A DNA stretch of 42,594 bases from Synergistaceae bacterium (GCA_031280275.1 JAITGX010000095.1:1-42594), one strand, 5' to 3'; counted from the stretch's first letter, positions 8,477-20,525 are shown. A program made the numbers and translations. The notes: a model not told the origin generated them from the letters alone.

Positions 8477-9775
8477 TCACGTCTTCAAGTGACTCTCCAC
8501 GTCCTCGAAAGGAACATGGATTTGCTCCCCCGTCCGCAAGTTTTTCAAGGCCACAAGGTTTTTCGCCAGTTCCTCAGGGCCGATGATGCAGGCCCACGCG
8601 GCGCCCGCCGCGCTCTTCATCTGCGCCTTGAAACTCCGCGCGGCGTGAACGGAGTCGCCCCCATCCTGTTCCGCGGCGATACCCTTCGTCCTGAGCCTGT
8701 GGGTCAAAACCTGAGCCGCGCCACGCGCCTCGGGGCAGGAACCCGCGTCGTCCTGAGCCACCACGTACACCTGAGACTGGGGCTTTTCCCTGAAAGAGGC
8801 GCCCTGCTGCTCCATCACCATCACAATCCGGTCCATTCCCGCGGCGAATCCCACCCCTGGCAGATGAGGTCCTCCAATGGACTCCGACAGGTTATCGTAG
8901 CGCCCGCCGCCGCAGACGGCGTTCTGCGCACCCAGGTCGCCGGACAATACCTCGTAGGCTGTCTTGGTGTAGTAGTCCAGGCCCCGCACCAGACGTTTAT
9001 CCAGCCTGTGGGGGAAGCTTAGGCGCGTCAGCCCCGCTTTAACCTCCTCGAAGTGCGCGGCGCATTCCTCGCACAGGTGCTCGTAGACAGAGGGGGCGTC
9101 GTCAGCTATTGAGCTGCACTCCGGCTTCTTGCAATCCAGCGCCCGCAGGGGGTTGCGCTCCAGCCGCCCCAGGCAGGTCTCGCAAAGCCCCCCCTTCCGC
9201 GACATGAAGTAGTCGAACAGGACCTTGCGGTACTGAGGGCGGCACTGGGGGCAGCCCACGGAGTTCACCACCACCTCCAGGTTCTTGAGCCCCAGGCGGC
9301 GGAACATCTCCGCGGAAAGAGCGATCACTTCCACGTCGGCCGCGGGGCCGGGCAGGCCCAGACACTCCACGTCGATCTGGAAAAATTGGCGGTATCGCCC
9401 TTTTTGCGGGCGCTCGTAGCGGAACATAGGCCCCCAGCACCAGAGCTTGCTGGCCCTTCCCTGCCCTCGATCGCCGCAGAGGCCGTGTTCGAGGGCGGCG
9501 CGCACCATGCCCGCCGTGGCTTCGGGCCGGAGCGTCAAACTCCGGCCTCCCCGGTCGGTGAAGGTGTACATCTCCTTTTCCACGATGTCCGTGGTGTCGC
9601 CGACGCCGCGCGTAAAAAGCTCCGTGTGCTCAAACACGGGCAGGTGGATCTCCGAATATCCGAAGTGGGCCGTGACGCCAGCCGCGACGTTCAAAACGTA
9701 AGCCCATTTCCACGATTCAGCGGGAAGTATGTCCCGCACGCCCCTAGGCGCTTTCCTGCTGTCTATGTCTTCCAT
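8477..9775 (-). CDS. hisS: Histidine--tRNA ligase
   Basis: Class II aaRS motifs (RGVRDILP, TLRPEATAGMVRAAL, FRYERPQKGRYRQFFQ, GLDYYTKTAYEV, GGGRYDNL). Start refined to M26 (MEDIDSRKAPRGVRD); upstream codons overlap the dispersed repeat. Confidence 0.95.
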   Translation of the reverse strand: MEDIDSRKAPRGVRDILPAESWKWAYVLNVAAGVTAHFGYSEIHLPVFEHTELFTRGVGDTTDIVEKEMYTFTDRGGRSLTLRPEATAGMVRAALEHGLCGDRGQGRASKLWCWGPMFRYERPQKGRYRQFFQIDVECLGLPGPAADVEVIALSAEMFRRLGLKNLEVVVNSVGCPQCRPQYRKVLFDYFMSRKGGLCETCLGRLERNPLRALDCKKPECSSIADDAPSVYEHLCEECAAHFEEVKAGLTRLSFPHRLDKRLVRGLDYYTKTAYEVLSGDLGAQNAVCGGGRYDNLSESIGGPHLPGVGFAAGMDRIVMVMEQQGASFREKPQSQVYVVAQDDAGSCPEARGAAQVLTHRLRTKGIAAEQDGGDSVHAARSFKAQMKSAAGAAWACIIGPEELAKNLVALKNLRTGEQIHVPFEDVESHLKT

Positions 9776-9814
9776 TGCGCTCACCCATCCATATTTTTTA
9801 TTTTTTTTTAAAAA

Positions 9815-9872
9815 CTTGAGGCTCTGCCCCAAACCCCGCTTAAGGGCCATAGGCCCCTAAGAACCCCGTTAT
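9815..9872 (-). repeat. Copy B of dispersed two-hairpin repeat
   Basis: On the minus strand reads aacggggttcttaggggcctatggcccttaagcggggtttggggcagagcctcaag; same order of hairpins as copy A. Confidence 0.8.
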
Positions 9873-12071
9873 TTACGCCACTTCGCGTTTTCGGCGATGC
9901 AGGAAAAGGTATTTTTTCAGCTTTTCCATGACATCGTCGAAGTCCAGCGGTTTACCCACATGGTCGTTCATTCCAGCGGCTATACATTTTTCGATATCCT
10001 CGCGGAACACGTTGGCCGTCATGGCGACAATAGGTATCATCCGTGCCCGTTCCGCGTCCATAGCCCGGATACGGCGTGTGGCCTCGTAACCGTCCATTTC
10101 TGGCATTTGCACGTCCATAAAAATCATGTCATACTCGTCCGGCGCGGCGGTAAAGGCCTCGACGGCCCTGAGGCCGTTCTCCGCGCAAACGATCTCCAGG
10201 GCAGTGGACTCCAGCACCGAGAGCAGAATTTCCCGGTTAATCGCCACGTCCTCCACAAGCAATATCTTGAAGCCGGCAAAGCGATCCCCCACGTCCTGGT
10301 AGCCCGACCGGTCCAGGGCGGCTCCGCTGACGCCCAAGCACTGGTTGATGCAGTCAGCTATGGAGGACGCGAAAAGCGGTTTTTGGATGAACTTGTCGAC
10401 GCCTGCGTTTCGGGCCTCGTTCTCCACAAGACTCCAGTCCGCACCGGAAATCATGATGATGACGGAGTCAGACGCACCGTAGCCGCCAATGCGCCGGGAC
10501 AGCTCGATACCATCCATGCCGGGCATCTTCCAGTCCACGAAGTACACGTCGTAGGAACGCCCTCCCTGCTCGATGAAGCGGCAGGCCTCGTCGCCGCTGG
10601 AGGCAATGTCGCAGTGAATGCCGATGCGCCCGGCGATGTCGGAAAAGTAGTCCCGCACCTCCGCTGAGTCGTCCACCAAAAGCACGCGCATGTTATCCCA
10701 ATTGACGCCGGGGGCCAGCAGACTCTCCTGGGCGGAGCCGCCCCGCATGGCGTGGAACTGAAACGCAAAGGTAGAGCCCTTCCCCAACTCCGAGTCTACC
10801 CAGATTTTCCCGTTCATCATCTCCACGATTTTCTTGGAGATAGCCAGACCCAGCCCCGTTCCGCCGAACTTACGCGACGTGCTGCTGTCCGCCTGCTCGA
10901 AGGAGCGGAACAACCGCCCTTTCTGCTCCTCTGTGACGCCGATGCCGGAGTCCGCCACCTCGATCTGGAAAAGGCAGTCGTCGTTTTCCTCGAAGACCTT
11001 GTGAGCACTCAGGCTGATGGTACCGTTTTCCGGGGTGAACTTCACCGCGTTGGAAAGAAGGTTTGCCACCACCTGGCTCAGGCGCTGTTCGTCGCAGATG
11101 ATAGTGGGCGGGATGTCCCCGTCAATCCTTACGTTGAAGACCTGTCTCTTTTCGTCCACCCGGAAGTTGATGACGTTTGCCATTTTCATCAGCATTTTCT
11201 CGAAGTTGAACTCGGTGCAGGAGATATCGAACTTATTCGCCTCGATCTTGGACATGTCCAAAATGTCGTTGATGACCCCCAACAGGTGGTTGGAAGCCTC
11301 GTCGATCTTGCCTAGGCAGTAGTCCTTCTTCTTAACGTCGGAGGAGGCCCGCGCGATGTTGGTCATGCCGATGATGGCGTTCATCGGCGTGCGCATCTCG
11401 TGGCTCATGTTGGCAAGGAACTCCGACTTGGCCGCACTGGCCCTTTCGGCGGCGGTCCGGGCCTGGTCGGCGCATTCTCGCTCCTGCTCTAGGTCGGTGA
11501 TGTCGTGAAGCAGCATAAGAGCCCCCTCAATATTACCTGCCTCATGTGCCATGGGGGTAAAGTGAACTTCGTATTTGCGAAGTTCCTTGCCGCCGCTGAA
11601 GTTCATGCTTTCCTCAAAAGAGATGTCGGTGTTTTCCTCCATAGATTTTTGAAGCGTAGCGAAAAAGCGCTCAACCCACTCGTTAGTGGAGAAACGCCGG
11701 AAGACCTCCCGAAAGTGCCTGCCGTTAATCGCCTCAAAGCTGGCGATATGCGCCTTGTGGAGAAAGGCGTCGGTGCAGTAGGAAAACCTGCCTTCTTTGT
11801 CAAAAAGCAAAATGATGTCCGGGCTGTTTTCCAGCAAGAGTTTCATGTACTTCTCCTGCTTCTCCTGCTCGGCGGTGCGCACGGCGTCCAAGTTGGCCTT
11901 CGCTTGGACGATGGTCTTCTCGCGCTCCATCGTCTCCTGCATACGCCGGAGCTGGCGGTTCAGCTTCACCTCGCTTTTTTGCAGGGTTTCCACCTGTGAT
12001 TTCAGGTCTTCGACCAGGGGGGGAAGTTCTTCCTCCGCCCCTATCGTCATCAGGGACTTCCAGTGTTCCAT
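9873..12071 (-). CDS. Cytosolic hybrid sensor histidine kinase (coiled coil - PAS - HisKA - HATPase_c - REC - REC)
   Basis: SEFLANMSHEMRTPMNAIIGM H-box, FRSFEQADSSTSRKFGGTGLGLAISKKIVEMM G-box, two receiver domains (YFVDWKMPGMDG and MIFMDVQMPEMDG). No obvious TM segment in the N-terminus. Confidence 0.92.
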   Translation of the reverse strand: MEHWKSLMTIGAEEELPPLVEDLKSQVETLQKSEVKLNRQLRRMQETMEREKTIVQAKANLDAVRTAEQEKQEKYMKLLLENSPDIILLFDKEGRFSYCTDAFLHKAHIASFEAINGRHFREVFRRFSTNEWVERFFATLQKSMEENTDISFEESMNFSGGKELRKYEVHFTPMAHEAGNIEGALMLLHDITDLEQERECADQARTAAERASAAKSEFLANMSHEMRTPMNAIIGMTNIARASSDVKKKDYCLGKIDEASNHLLGVINDILDMSKIEANKFDISCTEFNFEKMLMKMANVINFRVDEKRQVFNVRIDGDIPPTIICDEQRLSQVVANLLSNAVKFTPENGTISLSAHKVFEENDDCLFQIEVADSGIGVTEEQKGRLFRSFEQADSSTSRKFGGTGLGLAISKKIVEMMNGKIWVDSELGKGSTFAFQFHAMRGGSAQESLLAPGVNWDNMRVLLVDDSAEVRDYFSDIAGRIGIHCDIASSGDEACRFIEQGGRSYDVYFVDWKMPGMDGIELSRRIGGYGASDSVIIMISGADWSLVENEARNAGVDKFIQKPLFASSIADCINQCLGVSGAALDRSGYQDVGDRFAGFKILLVEDVAINREILLSVLESTALEIVCAENGLRAVEAFTAAPDEYDMIFMDVQMPEMDGYEATRRIRAMDAERARMIPIVAMTANVFREDIEKCIAAGMNDHVGKPLDFDDVMEKLKKYLFLHRRKREVA

Positions 12072-12089
12072 GCTTTCATCTCCGTTACG

Positions 12090-13250
12090 CTAGAAAACGC
12101 AAGCTGTAAATGTGTAGTTGTGAAAACGATTGTAGGCTTTTCCGTCCTTGCCGTAGACGGGGCAGATCTCCCCGCCAGCGTAACTGAACAGGTAAGGGAT
12201 TTTTCCCACCATATTCAAGACTTTCCGCACCTCGTCCATGGAGTTTGGGCTGAGCATGTGACTGCGGGAAAGGCAGGGAAACATGAACATCCCCTTGACA
12301 TCGCCCTCTTTCTTTAAGACGTTTTCCAGAGTGGTCTCCGCGGTGCTGATGATGCCGTCGTAGTCGATGGAACCGATGACTAGGCCTGCGCCCACCGGCA
12401 TCTCACCGCCGCACACGGCGTAGCCCTCTGGCGTAATTCTGTACATGCCCAGCGCCACGGACTTCGTACCCTCGCCGTAGTCCACCAAGAGCGGCACGGA
12501 GGACGCCGATTCGACGACCTGTTCCCTGGTCAAGCCAATACTAACCAGGTACTCCATGAAAGGGATTCCGTTTACCTTTTTGAGCATGTAATCGTCCGAC
12601 TCCGTGATGATGGCCTTCTGCTTTTGGATGTTTTTTTCCGGGATGGAGGTGACGTAGAACTTCGGGGAGATGTTCCCGCGCATCAGCAAAAACGCTGCGA
12701 TGGCCTTGTGGCTGCTTCCATTCCAGATAACACGGCTTCTTTCGAAGGATAAAGTCTGATCGTTGGAGAGTTTGCCGTAAATGGGAACACCGTCGGCGGC
12801 CGAGTCGAGAGCCCGCATAATCTGTGCCCCTCCGAAGTCTGTCAGGATAGGCAGAATGGCAAAAATCAGCGTGGGTTCTCCCTTCAATTTCTTGCGAGCA
12901 CGGCCATAGGCTTCCGTGATAGCGCTTTTCATCTTCGCCGGGTCGGAGCCCTCCAAAGGCGCGGAGCTGACGGCGGAGAACTCCACGTCGTCACCCGAGA
13001 GCACGGCGAGGCTCAAAAGGTCTTCTCCATACTCGCCCCGCGTGGAGGTGCTAAGGGCCGTGCAGCCCAGCACGTCAAAAGGCAGACGCTTGTAAAGCTC
13101 CTCCACGACGCCTGTGTCGATGTACTCGGCATGGCACGTCAGGATACCCACCGAGTTCTTGGGTATCTTTCCGAGCTGTCCAAGTATCTCCGCCGCGGCC
13201 GCGTCGGCGTCGTCAAGTTCGAACGTGCAGGCATTTCGCATTTCAATCAT
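12090..13250 (-). CDS. FIST-domain sensor protein
   Basis: FIST-like organisation (NSVGILTCHAEYIDTGVVEELYKRLPFDVLGCTALSTSTRGEYG...). Start refined to ATG at 13250 after ggggaggtg RBS. Lies 18 bp upstream of the histidine kinase on the same strand. Confidence 0.75.
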   Translation of the reverse strand: MIEMRNACTFELDDADAAAAEILGQLGKIPKNSVGILTCHAEYIDTGVVEELYKRLPFDVLGCTALSTSTRGEYGEDLLSLAVLSGDDVEFSAVSSAPLEGSDPAKMKSAITEAYGRARKKLKGEPTLIFAILPILTDFGGAQIMRALDSAADGVPIYGKLSNDQTLSFERSRVIWNGSSHKAIAAFLLMRGNISPKFYVTSIPEKNIQKQKAIITESDDYMLKKVNGIPFMEYLVSIGLTREQVVESASSVPLLVDYGEGTKSVALGMYRITPEGYAVCGGEMPVGAGLVIGSIDYDGIISTAETTLENVLKKEGDVKGMFMFPCLSRSHMLSPNSMDEVRKVLNMVGKIPYLFSYAGGEICPVYGKDGKAYNRFHNYTFTACVF

Positions 13251-13290
13251 GGTAACACACCTCCCCAAAAATTCGTCTCAATTGTTCCTG

Positions 13291-13309
13291 TATAATTATC
13301 ACAATTATA
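13291..13309. promoter_or_regulatory. Inverted repeat upstream of the FIST gene
   Basis: TATAATT-atcac-AATTATA, perfect 7-bp arms, about 40 bp upstream of the start codon. Confidence 0.4.
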
Positions 13310-13419
13310 GCGTTTCGCGCAAGATAAGAACCGCAAAATGTACGGGAACGTTCAGATATGAGAGAAAAGAAAGAAACCAGTCCTGATTTAGAGCATTTTG
13401 ATTTTAGGGAAGCGCTAAA

Positions 13420-13435
13420 TTAATGGGGTTCTTAG
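13420..13435 (+). repeat. Partial copy E of dispersed repeat (left part only)
   Basis: ttaatggggttcttag matches the left part of copy A, after which the sequence switches to a different hairpin. Confidence 0.55.
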
Positions 13436-13481
13436 AGCATATCTAATATCTCTTCTTTTGAAGAGATATTAGATATGCTCT
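13434..13481. repeat. Perfect 22-bp inverted repeat with 4-nt loop (MITE-like hairpin)
   Basis: agagcatatctaatatctcttc - tttt - gaagagatattagatatgctct; arms perfectly complementary by eye. Confidence 0.85.
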
Positions 13482-13626
13482 TACTCCGAGAAGGATGAAG
13501 TATCATCACGACAGGAAATCCCACACTTTGAAGTCAATAGGAGTTTTAAAACACGCCTTATACATTATTTGCCAACGCAAGCTTCAGGTTCGCGCTACCT
13601 TTGCCTTGAGGAAGTGATAGAAAAAT

Positions 13627-13655
13627 TTGACTCCCTTTCGCGGAGATGCTAAAAT
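13627..13655 (+). promoter_or_regulatory. Sigma70-type promoter for tRNA-Pro
   Basis: -35 TTGACT (13627-13632), 17-bp spacer, -10 TAAAAT (13650-13655), 14 nt before the tRNA 5' end. Confidence 0.75.
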
Positions 13656-13668
13656 ATCTCTCGTTTGT

Positions 13669-13748
<80 letters not shown>

Positions 13749-13825
13749 TTTGTTATTGTGCGATGTATTTCTGAATATTCTTGTGTGCCGGATGTACGAG
13801 AACAACTCAAAAGACGTGAAGATAG

Positions 13826-15838
<2,013 letters not shown>

Positions 15839-15840
15839 AG

Positions 15841-15889
15841 CCTTTGGGGCTCTGCCCCTCCTGCGAGAAGGCAGAGCCCCAAGGTTTTT
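15841..15889. terminator. Hairpin terminator between convergent gyrB and Glu dehydrogenase genes
   Basis: cctttggggctctgcc ... ggcagagccccaagg followed by ttttt; stem reuses the ggggctctgcc motif of the dispersed repeat (copy D). Confidence 0.8.
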
Positions 15890-17165
15890 ACAGGAAAACG
15901 CCTCTCAGTCTTTCCACGTCGGCCACGCGCTGAATCGCTGCCATGAAGGCGGCGCGGCGCATTTTAACCTTTCTGCTCTGGGCGTAGTCCCAAACCAGCT
16001 TGAAATTCCCCTTCATGATGTGGATCAGGCGGTTGTTGTACTCTTCCTCCGTCCAGAAGTAACCGGAAAGATTCTGCGCCCACTCGAAGTAGGAGCCGAT
16101 GACGCCGCCGGAGTTGGCAAGGAAGTCAGGAACCACCAGCACGCCTTTTTCGTCCAAAATCGCGTCACCCTCCGGGGTTACGGGGCCATTGGCGCCTTCG
16201 ACGATGTTCTTCGCTTTCACCTGACCCGCGGTTTTTTCGTTGATAGCCCCTTCCAAAGCGCAGGGAAAAAGCAGGTCGCAGTCCACGAACAGCACGTCGG
16301 AAAGGCCCTGTTTCTCGCAGCCGCTACAGGTGAAGCCCTCCAGCAGTTTCTTGGGGTGAGCGGTGATGTGGTCGAATGCCTTTTGGACGTCGAGTCCCTT
16401 GGGGGAGCAGTAAGTTCCAGTCACGTCGCTGATGGCGACCACTTTCGCGCCCGCCGCCGCCATGGTCAGGGCCGTGTAGCTGCCCACGTTGCCGAACCCC
16501 TGCACGGCCACCGCCGCGTCCTTTGGTTCTCGGCCTAGAACCTTCAAAAGCTCGATACCACAGGTGGCGACGCCGTAGCCTGTAGCTGCCGTCCGCCCCT
16601 TGGAGCCCCAGTAGCTGATGGGCTTGCCCGTGAACGTTCCCGGCTCCGTGTGACCGCGCAGCTTGCTCACGGTGTCCATGAGCCATACCATCTCCTGGCC
16701 GCCCGTGTTGACGTCGGGGGCCGGGACGTCCTGCCACGTGCCGATAATGGGCGCTATCCGGGCTGCGAAGGCGCGGGTCATGCGCTCTTTCTCTTTCATG
16801 GACATGGTCAGCGGATCACAGGCGATGCCGCCCTTGCCGCCGCCGTAGGGGATACCCGCCAGGGAGCATTTCCACGTCATCAGCATGGCCAAGGCCTCGC
16901 ACTCGTCGACGTCCACGTCGGGGTGGAAACGGATTCCGCCCTTTGCTGGGCCAATGGCGGTGGAGTGCTGCACGCGGTAGCCCTTGAACACCTGAATGGA
17001 GCCGTCATCCATCTCCACTGGCACGGAAACTTCCAGCCTGCGCTCGGAACTGCCCAGCACCGCTATCAGGTTCTCGCTGAGCTCCATTTCCTCCGCCGCG
17101 CCGTAAAAATTTTTCAGCGCGGTGTCCAACAACACGTTCGTTGCCGTCCTTCTCGTCACAGACAT
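15888..17165 (-). CDS. Glu/Leu/Phe/Val-type (glutamate) dehydrogenase
   Basis: GPAKGGIRFHPDVDVDECEALAMLMTWKCSLAGIPYGGGKGGI, VQGFGNVGSYTA, EGANGPVTPEGDAIL. Likely start M36 of the ORF (MSVTRRTATNVL); exact start uncertain. Confidence 0.92.
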   Translation of the reverse strand: MSVTRRTATNVLLDTALKNFYGAAEEMELSENLIAVLGSSERRLEVSVPVEMDDGSIQVFKGYRVQHSTAIGPAKGGIRFHPDVDVDECEALAMLMTWKCSLAGIPYGGGKGGIACDPLTMSMKEKERMTRAFAARIAPIIGTWQDVPAPDVNTGGQEMVWLMDTVSKLRGHTEPGTFTGKPISYWGSKGRTAATGYGVATCGIELLKVLGREPKDAAVAVQGFGNVGSYTALTMAAAGAKVVAISDVTGTYCSPKGLDVQKAFDHITAHPKKLLEGFTCSGCEKQGLSDVLFVDCDLLFPCALEGAINEKTAGQVKAKNIVEGANGPVTPEGDAILDEKGVLVVPDFLANSGGVIGSYFEWAQNLSGYFWTEEEYNNRLIHIMKGNFKLVWDYAQSRKVKMRRAAFMAAIQRVADVERLRGVFL

Positions 17166-17419
17166 CCACCTCCATAAATTTGAAAACGTCCATCCCCGCG
17201 CCCTCAGGCGAGCGCACCTTAACTTTAACAATATCATAACACGTCCAGGGGGCAAATTCCCTAAATTCAATAGCTCTTTGCGTGATATTCTTTTTCTTCC
17301 ATCCGATTTTTGACCTATCCGCTGGACGTACTTTTGGACGTACTTTCCGCATCAAGGGCTCTTCCCTATCATGTATAATCTTCAATATATTCATCCCATA
17401 TTTTAGGAGGTTGATCCTG

Positions 17420-19066
17420 ATGAGTCTGTCACCGCTTGCCGGAAAACCCGTGCCGCCGGAAACGCTGGTCAACGTTCCGCGCCTTGTCAGCGAGTACTAC
17501 ACGAACAGGCCCGACCCCGCCGAGCGCGCCCACAAGGTGGCGTTCGGAACCTCTGGGCACAGGGGATCGTCGTCGAAAAACAGCTTCAACGAAGCCCACA
17601 TTATGGCCATCGCCCAGGCGGTGGCCGAGCATCGCAAGGGCGCGGGCATCACCGGGCCCCTTTTCATCGGCATGGACACCCACGCACTGTCCGAGCCAGC
17701 CCTCCGCACCTGCGTCGAGGTTCTGTCAGCGCAGGGCGTGGAAATCGTAGTCCAGAGCGGCCTGGGCTACACCCCGACGCCCGTCGTCTCCCGTGCCATC
17801 CTGGTTTGGAACAAAGAGCGCGTGGGCAGCGGCACGGCTGACGGTCTGGTTATCACGCCGTCGCATAACCCTCCAAGCGACGGAGGGATCAAGTACGATC
17901 CGCCTAACGGCGGCCCCGCCTCACCGGAGGTTACGGCGGCGATCCAGAACCGCGCCAACGAACTCATCACGTCCGGCGCCGAGGCAATCAAGCGGCTGTC
18001 CTTCGAGAAGGCCATGACCGCCCCGGCTACGCGGGTTTACGACTATATTTTGCCCTATGTCAACGACCTGCGGAACGTGGTGGACATGGACGTGATCCGA
18101 GAGTCTGAGGTGCGCATAGGAGTTGACCCCATGGGGGGCTCCGGCGTGGGCTACTGGGACCCCATCGCCAGCATTTACGGCTTGAAGAACCTGAAAATCG
18201 TGAATAAACGGGTAGACTTCACCTTCAGTTTCATGACGGTGGACCACGACGGCAAGGTTCGCATGGACTGTTCCTCGCCCTGGGCTATGGCGAGCCTGGT
18301 GGGGATGAAGGACAGCTTTGACGTGGCCTTCGGCAACGACACCGACTTTGACCGCCACGGCATCGTGACGCCATCGGGCCTCATGAACCCCAACGCCTAC
18401 CTGGCCGTGGCGATACAGCACCTTTTCAAAACGCGCGCCGCCTGGAAAAAGAACGCGGAGGTGGGAAAAACTGTCGTCTCCAGCTCCATCATCGACAGGG
18501 TGACGAAGGGCCTTGACCGCGAACTCCGCGAAGTACCTGTGGGGTTCAAGTGGTTTGTGGACGGCCTGGTGAGCGGCGAGCTGGGATTCGGCGGGGAAGA
18601 GAGCGCGGGGGCGTCGTTCCTGCGCAGAGATGGGTCGGTCTGGACCACCGACAAGGACGGGATTATCATGGATCTTCTGGCCGCAGAGATCACCGCCGTC
18701 ACGGAAAAGGATCCCGCCCAGCACTACGCGAACCTGACGGCTCAGTACGGAACGCCCCTCTACGAGCGCATCGACGCTCCGGCCACGCCGGAGCAAAAGA
18801 CGCTTTTGGGCAAGCTCTCGCCGGAGATGGTCAAAGCGGACACCCTGGCTGGGGAAAAAATCACCGCCAAGCTGACGAACGCGCCGGGCAATAACGCCCC
18901 CATCGGCGGGCTCAAGGTCGTTACCGAGAACGGGTGGTTCGCCGCGCGCCCCTCGGGCACGGAAGACCTCTATAAAATTTACGCCGAGAGCTTCAAGGGA
19001 GAGGACCATCTGAGACAAATCCAGAACGAAGCCCGACAGATCGTCACGGACGCCATTGAGGGGTAA
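17420..19066 (+). CDS. pgm: Phosphoglucomutase (alpha-D-glucose phosphate-specific, E. coli Pgm type)
   Basis: [11 protein letters not shown]-type motif ([22 protein letters not shown]), [51 protein letters not shown]. Start refined to MSLSPLAGK with taggagg RBS. Confidence 0.95.
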   Translation: MSLSPLAGKPVPPETLVNVPRLVSEYYTNRPDPAERAHKVAFGTSGHRGSSSKNSFNEAHIMAIAQAVAEHRKGAGITGPLFIGMDTHALSEPALRTCVEVLSAQGVEIVVQSGLGYTPTPVVSRAILVWNKERVGSGTADGLVITPSHNPPSDGGIKYDPPNGGPASPEVTAAIQNRANELITSGAEAIKRLSFEKAMTAPATRVYDYILPYVNDLRNVVDMDVIRESEVRIGVDPMGGSGVGYWDPIASIYGLKNLKIVNKRVDFTFSFMTVDHDGKVRMDCSSPWAMASLVGMKDSFDVAFGNDTDFDRHGIVTPSGLMNPNAYLAVAIQHLFKTRAAWKKNAEVGKTVVSSSIIDRVTKGLDRELREVPVGFKWFVDGLVSGELGFGGEESAGASFLRRDGSVWTTDKDGIIMDLLAAEITAVTEKDPAQHYANLTAQYGTPLYERIDAPATPEQKTLLGKLSPEMVKADTLAGEKITAKLTNAPGNNAPIGGLKVVTENGWFAARPSGTEDLYKIYAESFKGEDHLRQIQNEARQIVTDAIEG

Positions 19067-19072
19067 CTGATT

Positions 19073-19978
19073 TTAAGGTAAAAGGCCCCCGGTCGCGCTG
19101 CTGGGGGCTTTAAGCCGCCAGGGCAAGGAGTCAGGCCCTTGCGCGAAGGACAGCAGAAAAACGCCGCATGACAAAATGTCCGCGCTGCCGCCGGGGCTCA
19201 GGTTCCTTTCGACAAAAACTCGCTCGGTGAGCCGTATTTTTTCCCACCCTTCACGAGTGCCTGTTCCTCCCGCGCGAAGCACGCCGTCAGCGAGAGACCA
19301 GGCCGTTTCCAAACCATCCCTTCCTCCTCGCGCGTAAAGGTTGGTGTCCCCGTTGCGGGAAACGATGAAGAAGAACGTATCCGTCAGAGCGTTTTTCAGC
19401 GACGCGCGCGGCAGCCGGGCTTGCAGGAAATCCAGGGCCTTCAGCGTGAGAGGATAGCCCTCTTCCACCTCACCGCGGGCTCCGGTGAGGCCGTAAGCCA
19501 TATAAGCCCGTTCCCCCGCCGTGAAGAGCCTAGACGGAGAGGCTAAGAGGGCTAGCTCGCGTTCCACGACGCCTTGAACGAAGGACGCGCCTGTCCGAGC
19601 CAGTTCCCGTGGGGTACAGTTCCCCCGCAACCCCGCTAAGCGCCCGGCCGCTGCGCAGAGAAAACCGAGGAGGTAAATCGCACCCTTGTGCGTGTTGACC
19701 CCACCTGTGGCCCGGTACATGTTTTTTTCTCCCTTGATTCCAATTTCCTTCAAAAAAACGCGCGCTTCACCCGGCGGACGCGCGGACAAAGCCCTCCCCA
19801 CTCCGGCACACCCCGTGAAGCAATTGGACAAGGCAAGGGCGCTCCTCACAAAAGTTCCAAAGGACATGTCCCTGTGAGAACCGTTGCTGTAAGGAGTCAC
19901 CAGCCCCGGCTTGGGAGCAAGGCTGGCTTCGAGAAGAAGCGAGCGGACGGCTAGTCCCGATATTTCCCGCTCAGGCAT
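19073..19978 (-). CDS. citG: Triphosphoribosyl-dephospho-CoA synthase (CitG family)
   Basis: APKPGLVTPYSNGSHRDMSFGTFVRSALAL and TGGVNTHKGAIYLLG motifs. Confidence 0.87.
   Translation of the reverse strand: MPEREISGLAVRSLLLEASLAPKPGLVTPYSNGSHRDMSFGTFVRSALALSNCFTGCAGVGRALSARPPGEARVFLKEIGIKGEKNMYRATGGVNTHKGAIYLLGFLCAAAGRLAGLRGNCTPRELARTGASFVQGVVERELALLASPSRLFTAGERAYMAYGLTGARGEVEEGYPLTLKALDFLQARLPRASLKNALTDTFFFIVSRNGDTNLYARGGRDGLETAWSLADGVLRAGGTGTREGWEKIRLTERVFVERNLSPGGSADILSCGVFLLSFAQGPDSLPWRLKAPSSATGGLLP
19080..19112 (+). terminator. Candidate pgm terminator inside the 3' end of convergent citG
   Basis: aaaaggccccc ... gggggcttt hairpin just after the pgm stop; only a short T run. Confidence 0.45.
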
Positions 19979-20484
19979 CGGGAGGAAACGAAGGAGTCAA
20001 GAAGGCGCTGAGCCGCCTTCAAGACCTCCTCCGCCGAGTGACGCCGGAGCGCCGCGCATTCTCTGGCTGGACAGGGGCAGCAGAGGCACGGGCGGGGCGG
20101 CAGGCCCAGGTCGCCGCGGCCAAGCGGCTTACCGCCGGCGGCCATGACGTCGAGGTCGAGGAGGCGTCCTGCTGGTTGACCTTCTTCGAGGTCAATCGCC
20201 CCGCGCTTTATTTGTATGGGGTCGGCGGAAGGAGAAAAGAGAAAATGATCTTCCGGGCCCGCGGCCCCTTGGCGTGAGGAAACGTGAACCCACTCGAGAC
20301 CCCAATCCGCCAAGTCCTGAACAAGGCCATCCCGGACGGCGGCGTGAAAGGCCAACCACAGCGATTTATCCGGCCCTGGAAGGTTGAGGGTCAGAGTAAG
20401 CAAAGGCCCTCGCCGCGACAAAGCGAGACGCCGTTTCCAGCGCTCCTCTCGGGCCTCCAGCAAACGCGAAAAAAAATCACTCAT
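19951..20484 (-). CDS. citX: Apo-citrate lyase phosphoribosyl-dephospho-CoA transferase (CitX family)
   Basis: GRLLDLDVMAAGGKPLGRGDLGLPPRPCLCC signature. The 276-aa track ORF carries a spurious 99-aa N-terminus; start refined to MSDFFSRLLEAREERWKRR at 20484. 3' end overlaps the citG start. Confidence 0.85.
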   Translation of the reverse strand: MSDFFSRLLEAREERWKRRLALSRRGPLLTLTLNLPGPDKSLWLAFHAAVRDGLVQDLADWGLEWVHVSSRQGAAGPEDHFLFSPSADPIQIKRGAIDLEEGQPAGRLLDLDVMAAGGKPLGRGDLGLPPRPCLCCPCPARECAALRRHSAEEVLKAAQRLLDSFVSSRCLSGKYRD

Positions 20485-20525
20485 AAGAAAACGCCTCGAC
20501 TTGCCCTCACGTGCCCGAAGGACTG

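Noticed and set aside
17921-19018. 365-aa minus-strand ORF antisense to pgm
   Set aside because: Antisense shadow of an E. coli-type Pgm with end-to-end motif agreement.
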